DNA of 64,000 bases from the NCBI GenBank assembly GCA_044356555.1, contig JBIKWB010000014.1, positions 62,001 through 126,000 of the forward strand. The letters are read 5' to 3'. The translations under genes were made by a program, and so were the position numbers. This document shows positions 43,664-52,013 of the stretch, one piece after another. The notes beneath the pieces are model-generated. The model was given only the letters and a program-made list of their open reading frames with translations, searched no databases and was not told the DNA's origin. Source of the DNA: Tous-C4FEB sp044356555 (lineage in GTDB: Bacteria > Verrucomicrobiota > Verrucomicrobiia > Opitutales > Opitutaceae). Positions within the stretch are counted from its first letter, which is position 1. The number at the start of each line of letters is the position of its first letter.

Positions 43664-44386
43664 CTAAAGCACAAAGTCGGCGGGGGCGATCAGGACGACG
43701 AATTCGCCCTTGAGACTGCCTTTGAGCAGCCGATCGCGGACATCGGCGGCGCGGCCGACGTGCCAGGATTCGTGGAGTTTGGTCACTTCGCGGGCGATAC
43801 AGATGACGCGATCGGGGCCGAGTTTTTCGACAATTTCGTCAGCGAATTTGTCGATCCGGTGGCAGCTTTCGTAGAGGGCGAGGGTGAACTCGAAGTCGCG
43901 GTATTTTTCCAGGAACGCCGTGCGGGCGGAGGTTTTTGCGATGAGAAAACCGGCGAAGAGAAAACCGTTGGTGGGGAGACCGCTGGCGCTGAGGACGGCC
44001 GCGACCGCGCAGGCGCCGGGCACGGGGATCACCGGCAGGCCGAGGCGGCGGCAGGCGCGCACGAGACGGAATCCGGGATCGCTGATGGCGGGCGTTCCGG
44101 CGTCGCTGACGAGGGCCACGGATTGGCCGGCGGCGATTTTTTGCGCGATGAAGTCGGCGGCGGCGGTCTCGTTGTGGTCGTGATAGGAAACGAGCGGCCG
44201 GTGCAGGCCGAAGCGCGTGAGCAGGCCGCCGGTGGTGCGGGTGTCTTCGCAGGCGACGAGATCAACGGCGCCGAGGATGGCGCGGGCGCGGTCGGTGAGA
44301 TCGGCGAGATTGCCGATGGGCGTGGCGACGACGTAGAGCGTGCCGGGCGACGGAATGAGCGAAGGATTGGTGGCGGGCTCGGTCAT
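43664..44386 (-). CDS. rsmI: 16S rRNA 2'-O-methyltransferase RsmI
   Basis: Methylates the ribose of C1402 in 16S rRNA. The 240-residue tetrapyrrole-methylase-fold protein shows TLYVVATPIGNLADLTDRA at the N-terminus, ACEDTRTTGGLL, YHDHNE, ALVSDAGTPAISDPGFRLV and PVIPVPGACAVAAVLSASGLP, all diagnostic of RsmI. It is slightly shorter than E. coli RsmI (286) at the C-terminus. Start ATG 44386 lies ten bases after a predicted terminator of the upstream lipoprotein gene, so rsmI likely has its own promoter in that region or depends on read-through. Confidence 0.95.
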   Translation of the reverse strand: MTEPATNPSLIPSPGTLYVVATPIGNLADLTDRARAILGAVDLVACEDTRTTGGLLTRFGLHRPLVSYHDHNETAAADFIAQKIAAGQSVALVSDAGTPAISDPGFRLVRACRRLGLPVIPVPGACAVAAVLSASGLPTNGFLFAGFLIAKTSARTAFLEKYRDFEFTLALYESCHRIDKFADEIVEKLGPDRVICIAREVTKLHESWHVGRAADVRDRLLKGSLKGEFVVLIAPADFVL

Positions 44387-44395
44387 GCGCGGGCA

Positions 44396-44422
44396 CAAAA
44401 AATCCGGCGCGAGGCCGGATTT
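44396..44422 (-). terminator. rho-independent terminator after the small lipoprotein gene
   Basis: On the minus strand, AAATCCGGC (from 44422) pairs perfectly with GCCGGATTT (to 44400) around a five-base loop and runs into six T (44402-44397). It sits between the lipoprotein gene and rsmI. A second, weaker stem (GTGGCGG...CCGCCAC) lies just upstream at about 44437-44480. Confidence 0.82.
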
Positions 44423-44507
44423 GGCGAGAGGGAAGTGGCGGGGAGTTTGGTGAACCCGCCTTTTCACCCCGCCGCCACGAAGGAAGACGAGGCGAAGGGG
44501 CAGCGAT

Positions 44508-44672
44508 TTAGCGGCCGCCCTGTTGGCCCATCCCGGGGATCTGGCCTTCCCAGCCGGCGGGGCGGCTCCATGGGATGGCGGTGTCTTTCTGGCGGCGGGT
44601 TTCGCAGCCGCCAAAGAGGGCGCCGAAGGTGGCAAGAAGAAGGAACAGGAGCGGTTTCTTGAGCGAGTTCAT
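44508..44672 (-). CDS. 54-residue lipoprotein
   Basis: A small open frame with clear structure: a positively charged start (MNSLKKP), a hydrophobic stretch LLFLLLATFGALF, and the lipobox F-G-G-C at residues 20-23. A short charged/Trp-containing tail follows, ending WEGQIPGMGQQGGR. The Cys23 would be lipidated by Lgt and the signal removed by LspA (encoded at 62914). It begins 11 bases after the stop of the coiled-coil protein gene and is followed by an intrinsic terminator, so the two genes form a compact transcription unit. The W-S-R-P-x-x-W-E-G segment looks conserved-type, but no family is known to me. Confidence 0.75.
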   Translation of the reverse strand: MNSLKKPLLFLLLATFGALFGGCETRRQKDTAIPWSRPAGWEGQIPGMGQQGGR

Positions 44673-44682
44673 CGTTGAGGAG

Positions 44683-45414
44683 TTAAGGAGTTAGTAGGGC
44701 CAAATCGCCTTTGTGCAAGACGCCGCGCAATGAATCCGGTTCCACCTGCGCGATGGAAAACTGCGAACGCACATCGCTCAGGCTGACGGTGGCGAGCAAC
44801 TCCGAGCCGCTGCGGATGGCGAAGCGCTGCCCGACTTGGGCACCGCGGTTGGTGCCGTAGTTGAGCACGACGAAGGCGTTGTCCGGGCCGACGCTCATCA
44901 CCGCGGCGGAGTTGCGGCCGGCGCGGCTGGAGAAGACGGCGGTCGAGGCGCCGGCGGCAGTCGGCACGGCGGCGCCGTTTTTGGCCGTGGCGAGCTGGCG
45001 CTCAAGCTCGGCGATGGTGGACTTGTAGGCCTCGACCTGGGCGGGCGGGATGGCGGCGGCGCGGGTGTCGGCGAGGTCTTGGCGGAGCGAAGTGAGTTCG
45101 TCGCGCAGCGTGCGCTCGGCTTGTTCGCGGGCGACGAGCGCGGCGCGCGAGGCGGCGAGGTCGTTGGCGAGTTGGGTGGTGCGGGACTCGGCGGTGGAGA
45201 GCCGGGATTGGGCGACCTCGAGTTGGGCGCCGGCGACCACGGCTTGTTTTTGGAAAGAGGAGGCAATCTCGCGGGAGGCGGCGAGCTGGCCATCGAGCGC
45301 GGTGTTGCGGGTGGCGAGATCGCGGCGGGTCTCAAGGGACTGCCAATAGAGCGCGCCCAATGAGCCGCTCACAGTAAAAGCGCAGAGGCTGAGGACGAGC
45401 AGGAGGCGGTTCAT
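44683..45414 (-). CDS. envelope coiled-coil protein
   Basis: 243 residues with one N-terminal membrane anchor or signal (LLLVLSLCAFTVSGSLGALYW). A long Ala/Glu/Arg-rich coiled coil (about 28-145) and a C-terminal beta-type domain follow (about 165-243: SVGPDNAFVVLNYGTNRGAQVGQRFAIRSG, then LRGVLHKGDLALL). The C-terminal part resembles small OB-/SH3-like modules seen in envelope proteins. Unrecognised family. ATG 45414. It precedes the small lipoprotein gene by 11 bases; a shared role in the cell envelope is plausible. Confidence 0.75.
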   Translation of the reverse strand: MNRLLLVLSLCAFTVSGSLGALYWQSLETRRDLATRNTALDGQLAASREIASSFQKQAVVAGAQLEVAQSRLSTAESRTTQLANDLAASRAALVAREQAERTLRDELTSLRQDLADTRAAAIPPAQVEAYKSTIAELERQLATAKNGAAVPTAAGASTAVFSSRAGRNSAAVMSVGPDNAFVVLNYGTNRGAQVGQRFAIRSGSELLATVSLSDVRSQFSIAQVEPDSLRGVLHKGDLALLTP

Positions 45415-45484
45415 GTGGAGAAATCCCAAGGCGGATGCTCGGCACAATCCGAGGGCCGGATGGCGCCGCGCCGCGCGGTGTGGG

Positions 45485-47068
45485 TTAGGCGGAGCGGTAG
45501 GTGGATTTATGCCACGGGGTCTTGGGGCGTTTCTTGATGCCGGTGCCCTTGTTGGCCGCGAGGTGTTCGAGGATTTTGAAGACGAGCTCGGTTTTCTCGG
45601 GATCGCCAACTTGGGCGGCGAGTTGGTCGGCGGTGAACGGGGTGCCCGGGACGGCCTTGAGCGCGGCGGCGAGTTTGAGCTTCAGCGCGATGACGCCGCC
45701 GGCGGCTTTTTTCCCGGCTTCGACGCCGGGCTGATGATAGGCGTTGATCCCGACGAGCGACGCATAGAGGCCGACGACGCGTTCGTAGAGGGCGATCAAC
45801 ATGCCGAGAGAGCGCGGCGAGACGTCGGCCAAGGTGATGGTGACGGAGTGGCGGTCCTTTTCGGTGAGGGCGTCGCGGGTGCCGAGGTAAAAGCCTTGGA
45901 GGAAATCACCGGCGGTGATGCCGGGTTCGACCTCGAGAGAGGACTTCGTGTCGCGGTCTTTGAGGACTTCGATGAACGTGACGAAAAAGTTGTTCACGCC
46001 GTCGCGCAGTTGTTGGACGTAGGCGTGTTGATCGGTTGAGCCCTTGTTGCCGTAAACGGCGATGCCCTGGTTCACGACGTTACCCTTGAGGTCGTGTTCT
46101 TTGCCGATGGATTCCATCACGAGCTGCTGAAGGTAACGCGAAAAGAGGAGGAGGCGGTCTTTGTAAGGGAGGACGACCATGTCCTTGGCCCCGCGACCGT
46201 CGGTGGCGTAGTGCCACATGAGGGCGAGGAGAGCGGCCGGGTTTTGGCCGACGGTCGTGTTGCGGGTGACGACGTCCATCGCGGCGGCGCCCTCGAGCAT
46301 CGCTTGGATGTCGAGGCCCTGAAGCGCGGCGGGGAGCAGGCCGACGGCGGAGAGTTCCGACGTACGGCCGCCGACCCAATCCCACATCGGAAAACGGGCG
46401 AGCCAGTTTTGGCTAACGGCGGTCTGGTCGAGTTTCGAACCGGCGCCGGTGACGGCGACAAAGTGCTTCGTGAAATCGAGCCTGGCGGCTTGGAAGGCGG
46501 CGGCGGCTTCGAGTTGGCCGTTGCGGGTCTCGGCGGTGCCGCCGGATTTGGAAATGACGACGACGAGGGTTTTGGCGAGTTGGCCGCGAAGGCCGGCGAG
46601 GACGTAGTCGATGCCGTCGGGATCGGTGTTGTCAAAGAAGGAGACGGCGAGCTTGTCCTTGCGGGGCTGGCCGAGCGCGTGTTGGACGAGCTGCGGTCCG
46701 AGGGCCGAGCCGCCGATGCCGATCACGAGCAGGTTTTTGAATTTACCCTTGGGGCCGGCGATGGTGCCGGCGTGGATTTTGGCGGCGAAGTCTTGGATCG
46801 CGGTGAGCGTGGACGAAATCTCGGCGGCGAGGGCGGGCGTCGGGGCGAGCTGGGGCGCGCGAAGCCAGTAATGACCGACCATACGGTTCTCGTCGGGATT
46901 GGCGATGGCCCCGGATTCGAGGGTGGCCATGTCGGCAAAGGCCTGTTGGAGTGCCGGGTCTTTTGCGGCGAGGTAGTCGTCGGGAAACGGGATGCGGCTG
47001 ATATCGAGCGCGAGGCCGAGCGCGGGGTTTTGGTAGTAGAGGGACTTAAATCGGTTCCAAGTTGGCAT
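45485..47068 (-). CDS. pgi: glucose-6-phosphate isomerase
   Basis: Interconverts glucose-6-phosphate and fructose-6-phosphate. The 527-residue protein has the SIS-domain core: LLVIGIGGSALGPQLVQHAL, VISKSGGTAETRNGQLE, WDWVGGRTSELSAVGLLP, NPAALLALMWHY and QGIAVYGNKGSTDQHAYVQQL (the catalytic His is in the last). A C-terminal extension of about 75 residues after the core (FTADQLAAQVGDPEKTELVFKILEHLAANKG) resembles a small helical domain. ATG 47068. With zwf and opcA at 50.5-53 kb it belongs to the glycolysis/pentose phosphate branch. Confidence 0.96.
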   Translation of the reverse strand: MPTWNRFKSLYYQNPALGLALDISRIPFPDDYLAAKDPALQQAFADMATLESGAIANPDENRMVGHYWLRAPQLAPTPALAAEISSTLTAIQDFAAKIHAGTIAGPKGKFKNLLVIGIGGSALGPQLVQHALGQPRKDKLAVSFFDNTDPDGIDYVLAGLRGQLAKTLVVVISKSGGTAETRNGQLEAAAAFQAARLDFTKHFVAVTGAGSKLDQTAVSQNWLARFPMWDWVGGRTSELSAVGLLPAALQGLDIQAMLEGAAAMDVVTRNTTVGQNPAALLALMWHYATDGRGAKDMVVLPYKDRLLLFSRYLQQLVMESIGKEHDLKGNVVNQGIAVYGNKGSTDQHAYVQQLRDGVNNFFVTFIEVLKDRDTKSSLEVEPGITAGDFLQGFYLGTRDALTEKDRHSVTITLADVSPRSLGMLIALYERVVGLYASLVGINAYHQPGVEAGKKAAGGVIALKLKLAAALKAVPGTPFTADQLAAQVGDPEKTELVFKILEHLAANKGTGIKKRPKTPWHKSTYRSA

Positions 47069-47685
47069 GGGGGAAGGAAGACAGAAGTAGCGGGTAGCCG
47101 GCAGAGGCTAGCGAGTAGAAATTAGCACAGCAGAGTGGGCGAGCCGGGAGTGCAGGCTTACCGGAATGCGGAAGGGTGGGGCCACGGGGTGGTTTGACGG
47201 CGCCAGCGCGGAATCTGGCGAAAGCCAAATTTGGCCACGGCGCGAAGCGTAGAGTGGCAGGGAACACGATTCGCTTCTTTTGACCGCTGCGCGGCGCCCA
47301 AGCTGGGGCCGCGTTACCTCAATTTTTTCCTCACTTCTCCCGGATTCGTTGCCGTCTCGTCCGGAGCAATTGATGACCTGCAAAACACGCTCGGCTGCGA
47401 GAAGGTCATCACGGCGGAGACGGAAGCGGAGACGATATTGAAGGACTGTTTTTGGCATTCATCGGTGTCGAAGAAGTGTTTGAAAAATCGGCGGGCTTCG
47501 GCGGCGTTGAAGAGTGCGTCCGGGTCGGAACTGAAAGCCGTGTCTACGATCGCCTACTGCAACAATCTGCCCGTCACGATGCGGGGCGGCGCGACGGTAG
47601 CCACGAGCTTCACATAGGGACATAGGTGAATAGCGAGGGAACAAACTTAAACAGCCGCCCCTGCGGCGGGCGGGAGAGAACGGGC
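47069..47685. other. long gap without a convincing intact gene
   Basis: A 617-base gap between pgi and the GAF-ATPase gene. It contains several short TAGC-type repeats near 47086-47125, a possible decayed minus-strand gene (47314-47613, listed separately) and a small GC hairpin (CCGCCCCTGCGGCGG) near 47655. No RNA gene or clear promoter was seen. Confidence 0.5.
47314..47613 (-). pseudogene. possible small decayed gene with internal TAG
   Basis: A minus-strand frame from GTG 47613 to TAA 47314 reads 99 codons, with one internal TAG at 47554-47556 (codon 20). From codons 21 to about 55 the codon choice is GC-ending and coding-like (SSDPDALFNAAEARRFFKHFF). If the TAG was once CAG, a small protein would be intact. 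No family recognised. It could equally be chance; the evidence is codon bias only. Confidence 0.28.
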
Positions 47686-49875
47686 TTAAAGGATCAAATC
47701 GGGCGGCACGTTGCTCAGCGCTTCCTCGACCGTCGTGAGGCCCATTTTGACCTTTAACATCGAGTCTTGGTGCAAGGTCTTCATGCCGTTCTTCATCGCG
47801 ATGCGTTTGAGTTGGGCGACCTCGACCTCCTTGTTGATGCCTTCGGTGAGTTCCTCGCTGTTGGTCATCAACTCATGAATACCGACGCGGCCTTTGTACC
47901 CGGTGCCGCCGCAGGTAGGACAGCCCGCGGGGTTGGCTTTGAAAATAGAGCCGGTCCAGCCGTCGAGCGCCTTGGCGATGATCTCCTGTTCCCGACCTAC
48001 GGGCTCATAGGAAACCTTGCACGTCTTGCACACCCGGCGAAGGAGGCGCTGGGCGCAAACACACACGAGCGACGCGGAGATGTTAAAAGGCTCAATGCCC
48101 ATTTCGCCCATACGTGAGACGGTCGAAGGCGCGTCGTTGGTGTGGAGGGTCGAGACGAGCAAGTGACCGGTCAGTGCGGCTTCACACGCGATCTGGGCGG
48201 TCTCTTTGTCGCGGATTTCGCCGACCAGAATGATGTCGGGATCCATGCGCAGGTAACAACGGAGCGCGCGTTCGAAGGTTAGGCCGATCGCCCGGCTCAT
48301 CTGCATCTGATTGATGCCGGCGAGCGTGTATTCGATCGGATCCTCGGCTGTTTGGATGTTCACGTCGGGCGTGTTTACTTCGCCCAGCGCGGAGTAGAGC
48401 GTCATCGACTTGCCTGAACCGGTCGGACCGCAGTGCAGAATCATGCCGTAGGGTTGGCGGATGCACTCGCGGTATTTGGCGAGATTTTCATCGGAGAAAC
48501 CGAGGGCGGGCAGGGGCAAGGTACTCTTCGTCTTGTCGAGAATACGCATGACGACCTTCTCGCCATGGTTCATTGGGCCGGTCGCAACGCGAAGGTCGAT
48601 ATCGATGTTCTTTTTGGTGTATTTTTTGAAGACAATACGTCCGTCTTGGGGCAACCGACGCTCGGAAATGTCGAGGTTGCACATGATCTTCAACCGCGTG
48701 ACTAGGCCGTTGGAAACCTGCTTCGGCAGGCGGAGTTTTTCCTGGCAAAGACCGTCAATCCGATAGCGGATGATCATGTCCTTCTCCATCGGCTCGACGT
48801 GGATGTCGGACGCGCCCTGCACGTAAGCGTCCTCGATGATCCGGTTGACCAGTTGGATGATCGGGGCCGAATCCTCGCTCTCCACGTCGCCGGAGGCGAT
48901 GGCGTTGTTGGCGACCTCTTCGATCGAATAGGCGGCGGTGATGACCTCGGCGACGGCACCGATGTTAACGTCGTCGGCACTCTTCTGTTTGGCCTCTTTA
49001 AAATATTTCTTGAGCAGGGTTTCGAAGAACGTGGCCGATATCACCCGAACTTCCTCGATGCTTAGTTCGGTGGTTTGGGAAAATGATTCGCGCTTGGCGA
49101 AATCAAGCGGGTTGACCATCAGCACGGAAACGGTGTTCGGGCCGAGGCGGTTGCAGGGGAAAACGCCTTCACGCCGAATCACGGCATCTCCGATCAGATC
49201 GAGCAGAGCTTCATCCGCTTCGACTTCTTCGATTTTGGTGATGAGCGGAAGGTCGGTAAGCTTCGCGACAAAGCGGGCGGTGTCGTCCGGGTTGGGGACG
49301 AAACTGGGATCCACCATGCGATGGATCAGTGCCGAAGAATACTCGGCGACTTCCTGGAGCAAGGTGAGATCTCGATCGTCGAACTCACCTTCAGTGCCGG
49401 CGTCGAGTTCCTTGTTGAGCACTTGGATTGCGCCGAGGGGAATCGTGGACTTAAGTGGCACCGTGAGCATCGAGCGCACCTCGAATCCCGTCGTCTTTCC
49501 CATGGTGGCCATGAACGGAGCCTGACTTTCGGTATTCCGGAAAAACTCGGGTTCACCGCTCTCGATCACTTTCCCGACGATGCCTTTGCCCATCGGGACC
49601 TTCATCTCCAGCAGTTTGGCCTGCATCGCATCGAACTGCTTTTGTTTGGCGGGCTCCGCGGCCCAAAGCGTCGGAGAGTAATAGACCTGCTTGAAAGAGA
49701 TTTCTCCGCCCTCGATCAGGTAAAAGGTTACCGACTGCGCCTGGATGGCCTCGACGACCTTTGCCGCAGTCAGCTCGATGACCGAGGCCACGTCCTCTTT
49801 GCTGGGCGTCAGTTTGGATATGACCTTGATCAGCAGGGAGCGACGGAGAGTGTTGGCGATTTTTGAAGAGGCCAT
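47686..49875 (-). CDS. GAF-domain type II secretion/type IV pilus assembly ATPase
   Basis: 729 residues. An N-terminal GAF domain (about 30-190: ELTAAKVVEAIQAQSVTFYLIEGG, then LTVPLKSTIPLGAIQVLNKE) precedes a GspE-type N-terminal module (about 200-310) and the secretion ATPase. The ATPase has Walker A GPTGSGKS (483-490), the Asp box, Walker B ILVGEIRDKETA, and the His box TGHLLVSTLHTND. The C-terminal CxxC...CxxC zinc site (RRVCKTCK, AGCPTCGG) is kept. ATG 49875. It lies beside yraN on the opposite strand. The GAF domain suggests ATPase control by a small ligand or another protein. Whether it drives pili or secretion is unclear; no pilin or secretin gene adjoins. Confidence 0.9.
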   Translation of the reverse strand: MASSKIANTLRRSLLIKVISKLTPSKEDVASVIELTAAKVVEAIQAQSVTFYLIEGGEISFKQVYYSPTLWAAEPAKQKQFDAMQAKLLEMKVPMGKGIVGKVIESGEPEFFRNTESQAPFMATMGKTTGFEVRSMLTVPLKSTIPLGAIQVLNKELDAGTEGEFDDRDLTLLQEVAEYSSALIHRMVDPSFVPNPDDTARFVAKLTDLPLITKIEEVEADEALLDLIGDAVIRREGVFPCNRLGPNTVSVLMVNPLDFAKRESFSQTTELSIEEVRVISATFFETLLKKYFKEAKQKSADDVNIGAVAEVITAAYSIEEVANNAIASGDVESEDSAPIIQLVNRIIEDAYVQGASDIHVEPMEKDMIIRYRIDGLCQEKLRLPKQVSNGLVTRLKIMCNLDISERRLPQDGRIVFKKYTKKNIDIDLRVATGPMNHGEKVVMRILDKTKSTLPLPALGFSDENLAKYRECIRQPYGMILHCGPTGSGKSMTLYSALGEVNTPDVNIQTAEDPIEYTLAGINQMQMSRAIGLTFERALRCYLRMDPDIILVGEIRDKETAQIACEAALTGHLLVSTLHTNDAPSTVSRMGEMGIEPFNISASLVCVCAQRLLRRVCKTCKVSYEPVGREQEIIAKALDGWTGSIFKANPAGCPTCGGTGYKGRVGIHELMTNSEELTEGINKEVEVAQLKRIAMKNGMKTLHQDSMLKVKMGLTTVEEALSNVPPDLIL

Positions 49876-49952
49876 GGGCGCAAGGTCAGAGCAAACGAGG
49901 AGGTTGCTATTTGGTCTTTCGACTCGCAATGAGAATTCCTGGATATTCCTGC

Positions 49953-50381
49953 ATGTTATCGCGCTTAAAACAGTTCTTGGGGTTACCGTCCGTAGCCGAA
50001 GAGAATTCCGGGGCCCGGGGCGAGGCCGCAGCGGCGGAGTTTTTGCAACGCGAACAGGCGTTTTCCATCGTTGCTCGGAACTGGCGCAACCCGCGGGATC
50101 TGCGCGAGGAGATTGATCTGGTCGCGCGTGATGGCGAAGTGTTGGTTTTCGTGGAGGTGAAGACCCGTGCCGCCGCCGCTTTGGTCTCGGGGTTCCACGC
50201 CGTGAATGCCCGTAAAAAAGCGGTGCTCCGTCGCGCCGCGACCGCTTACTTGCGCACGTTGCAGCATCCTCCTGTCACTTTCCGGCTCGATGTGGTGGAA
50301 GTCGCGTTTGCAGCCGGTGGTGCCGCGGACGTGCGACATTTTGCGAACGTGCGTCTTTTCCCGAAACACTTCCAACCCTGA
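49953..50381 (+). CDS. yraN: UPF0102 (YraN) endonuclease-like protein
   Basis: A 142-residue protein of the YraN family, a restriction-endonuclease-like fold of unresolved function. The motif order GEAAAAEFLQ, NWRNPRDLREEIDLVARDGEVLVFVEVKTR (the catalytic-type E-I-D and EVK motif) and KKAVLRRAATAYL is characteristic. ATG 49953 is preferred; ATG 49929 gives eight extra residues. It is divergent from the GAF-ATPase gene across less than 80 bases. Confidence 0.85.
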   Translation: MLSRLKQFLGLPSVAEENSGARGEAAAAEFLQREQAFSIVARNWRNPRDLREEIDLVARDGEVLVFVEVKTRAAAALVSGFHAVNARKKAVLRRAATAYLRTLQHPPVTFRLDVVEVAFAAGGAADVRHFANVRLFPKHFQP

Positions 50382-50468
50382 GCGGTGCGTTCCGGCGTCA
50401 TGTCGACCGTAGTCGCCGCCGCCATTTCCCTTGCTTCAATTCCGGGCGTTGCCGAGAAATTCCCCTCT

Positions 50469-52007
50469 ATGGCCGAATCTGCGCGTCATCCATTTCTCCA
50501 AGGTCTGAGCAAACACCGGGGAGCGCCTCCGACGGTTGTGGTGATCTTTGGTGCGTCCGGCGATCTGACGGCCCGCAAGCTTATCCCGGCGGTTTACAAT
50601 CTTGGTCACGACAACCTGTTGCCGGCCGATTTCTTTCTCGTGGGCTACGGCCGGAAGGCGATTCCGGATGATGAATTTCGTGCGCTGGCCACTGATGCGA
50701 TCAAGGAATTCTCCCGCCGCGAACTGAATGCCGATGTCTGGGCGCGCGTCGCCGCCAATACCTCTTACGTTGCCGGCGGCTACGATGAAAAATCCGCATT
50801 CGACCGGCTCGCCGCCCACATCGCGGCGCTGGAAAAGAAGATCGGGCGCGAAGTGCAGACGCTTTTTTATATTTCAACCCCGCCTTCGGTGTTTGCTCCG
50901 ATCTTGCAAAATCTGGGTGCCAGCGGTCTGGCGGCCAAGTACCTCGGTCAGGCCCATCACACGAAGGTCATTATCGAAAAACCTTTCGGCAAAGACCTCG
51001 AGTCGGCACGCGCGCTCAATGTCACGATCCGCTCCGTGCTGGCCGAGCATCAAGTCTACCGGATCGATCATTACCTCGGGAAGGAGACGGTGCAGGATTT
51101 GCTCGTGCAGCGCTTCAGCAACGCGATCTTCGAGCCCCTTTGGAACCGGAACTTTATCGACAGTGTTCAAATCACCGTCGCGGAGGAAGTGGGTGTCGGC
51201 ACCCGGGGCGGTTATTACGAGCAGAGCGGTGCGTTGCGCGATATGATCCAGAATCACACGATGCAATTGCTCGCGCTCACCGCGATGGAGCCGCCTGTTT
51301 CCATGGATGCCGAGGCGGTGCGGGACGAAAAAGTCAAAGTGCTCAGGGCGATCCAGCCGCTTAATCTCGGAGCGGGCGGAGACGTCGCCCGCGCGCAATA
51401 CGCAGCGGGCATGATGGGCGGCAAGGCTGTTCCCGGTTACCTTCAAGAGGGCGGCATCGCGCCGGAATCGGCCACTGAGACCTACGCCGGAATCCGGCTT
51501 TCGATCAACAATTGGCGATGGCAGGGCGTCCCGTTTTATCTGCGCTCCGGCAAACGCATGGCGCGCCGCGTGTCCGAGATTGCGATCAACTTCAAGCGTC
51601 CGCCCGGCACGTTGTTCTCCAAAGACGGCGGCTTCGACCTCGCGGCCAACACGCTCGCTTTTCAGATTCAGCCCGACGAGGGCCTGAGCCTGATCATGAA
51701 CACCAAGATTCCCGGTCTCGAGACCCGCACCCAGCCGGTGAAGATGAGCTTCCGTTACGCGACCACTTTTGGCTCCAACACCCCGGAGGCTTACGAGCGT
51801 CTGGTGCTCGATGCCATGATCGGTGACGGCACACTTTTTATCCGCGGCGACGAAGCCGAGACCTCGTGGAAACTTTACACTCCGGTGCTCGAATATTGGA
51901 AACTCGCCGGCCGCGAGGGTATGGACAGCTACCCGGCCGGCTCGTGGGGCCCGGCCGCGGGCGAAGCGCTGGTTGCCGCAAACCAGCACGTTTGGCGTCA
52001 GCCCTAA
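50469..52007 (+). CDS. zwf: glucose-6-phosphate dehydrogenase
   Basis: Oxidises glucose-6-phosphate to 6-phosphogluconolactone with NADP+. The 512-residue protein has the NADP-binding GASGDLTARKLIPAVYNL (about 31-48), EKPFGKDLESA, and the catalytic YRIDHYLGKETVQDLLVQRF (near 195). The RSGKRM segment and C-terminal domain are intact. ATG 50469 is chosen because it precedes the NADP motif by a normal distance; GTG 50385 and ATG 50400 are in frame upstream but less likely. opcA follows six bases after the stop, implying an operon. Confidence 0.96.
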   Translation: MAESARHPFLQGLSKHRGAPPTVVVIFGASGDLTARKLIPAVYNLGHDNLLPADFFLVGYGRKAIPDDEFRALATDAIKEFSRRELNADVWARVAANTSYVAGGYDEKSAFDRLAAHIAALEKKIGREVQTLFYISTPPSVFAPILQNLGASGLAAKYLGQAHHTKVIIEKPFGKDLESARALNVTIRSVLAEHQVYRIDHYLGKETVQDLLVQRFSNAIFEPLWNRNFIDSVQITVAEEVGVGTRGGYYEQSGALRDMIQNHTMQLLALTAMEPPVSMDAEAVRDEKVKVLRAIQPLNLGAGGDVARAQYAAGMMGGKAVPGYLQEGGIAPESATETYAGIRLSINNWRWQGVPFYLRSGKRMARRVSEIAINFKRPPGTLFSKDGGFDLAANTLAFQIQPDEGLSLIMNTKIPGLETRTQPVKMSFRYATTFGSNTPEAYERLVLDAMIGDGTLFIRGDEAETSWKLYTPVLEYWKLAGREGMDSYPAGSWGPAAGEALVAANQHVWRQP

Positions 52008-52013
52008 GCCGCC

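Noticed and set aside
47231..47617. 128-codon plus-strand frame in the pgi/GAF-ATPase gap
   Set aside because: No recognisable domain and poor codon pattern; the opposite strand shows slightly better, though still weak, coding character.
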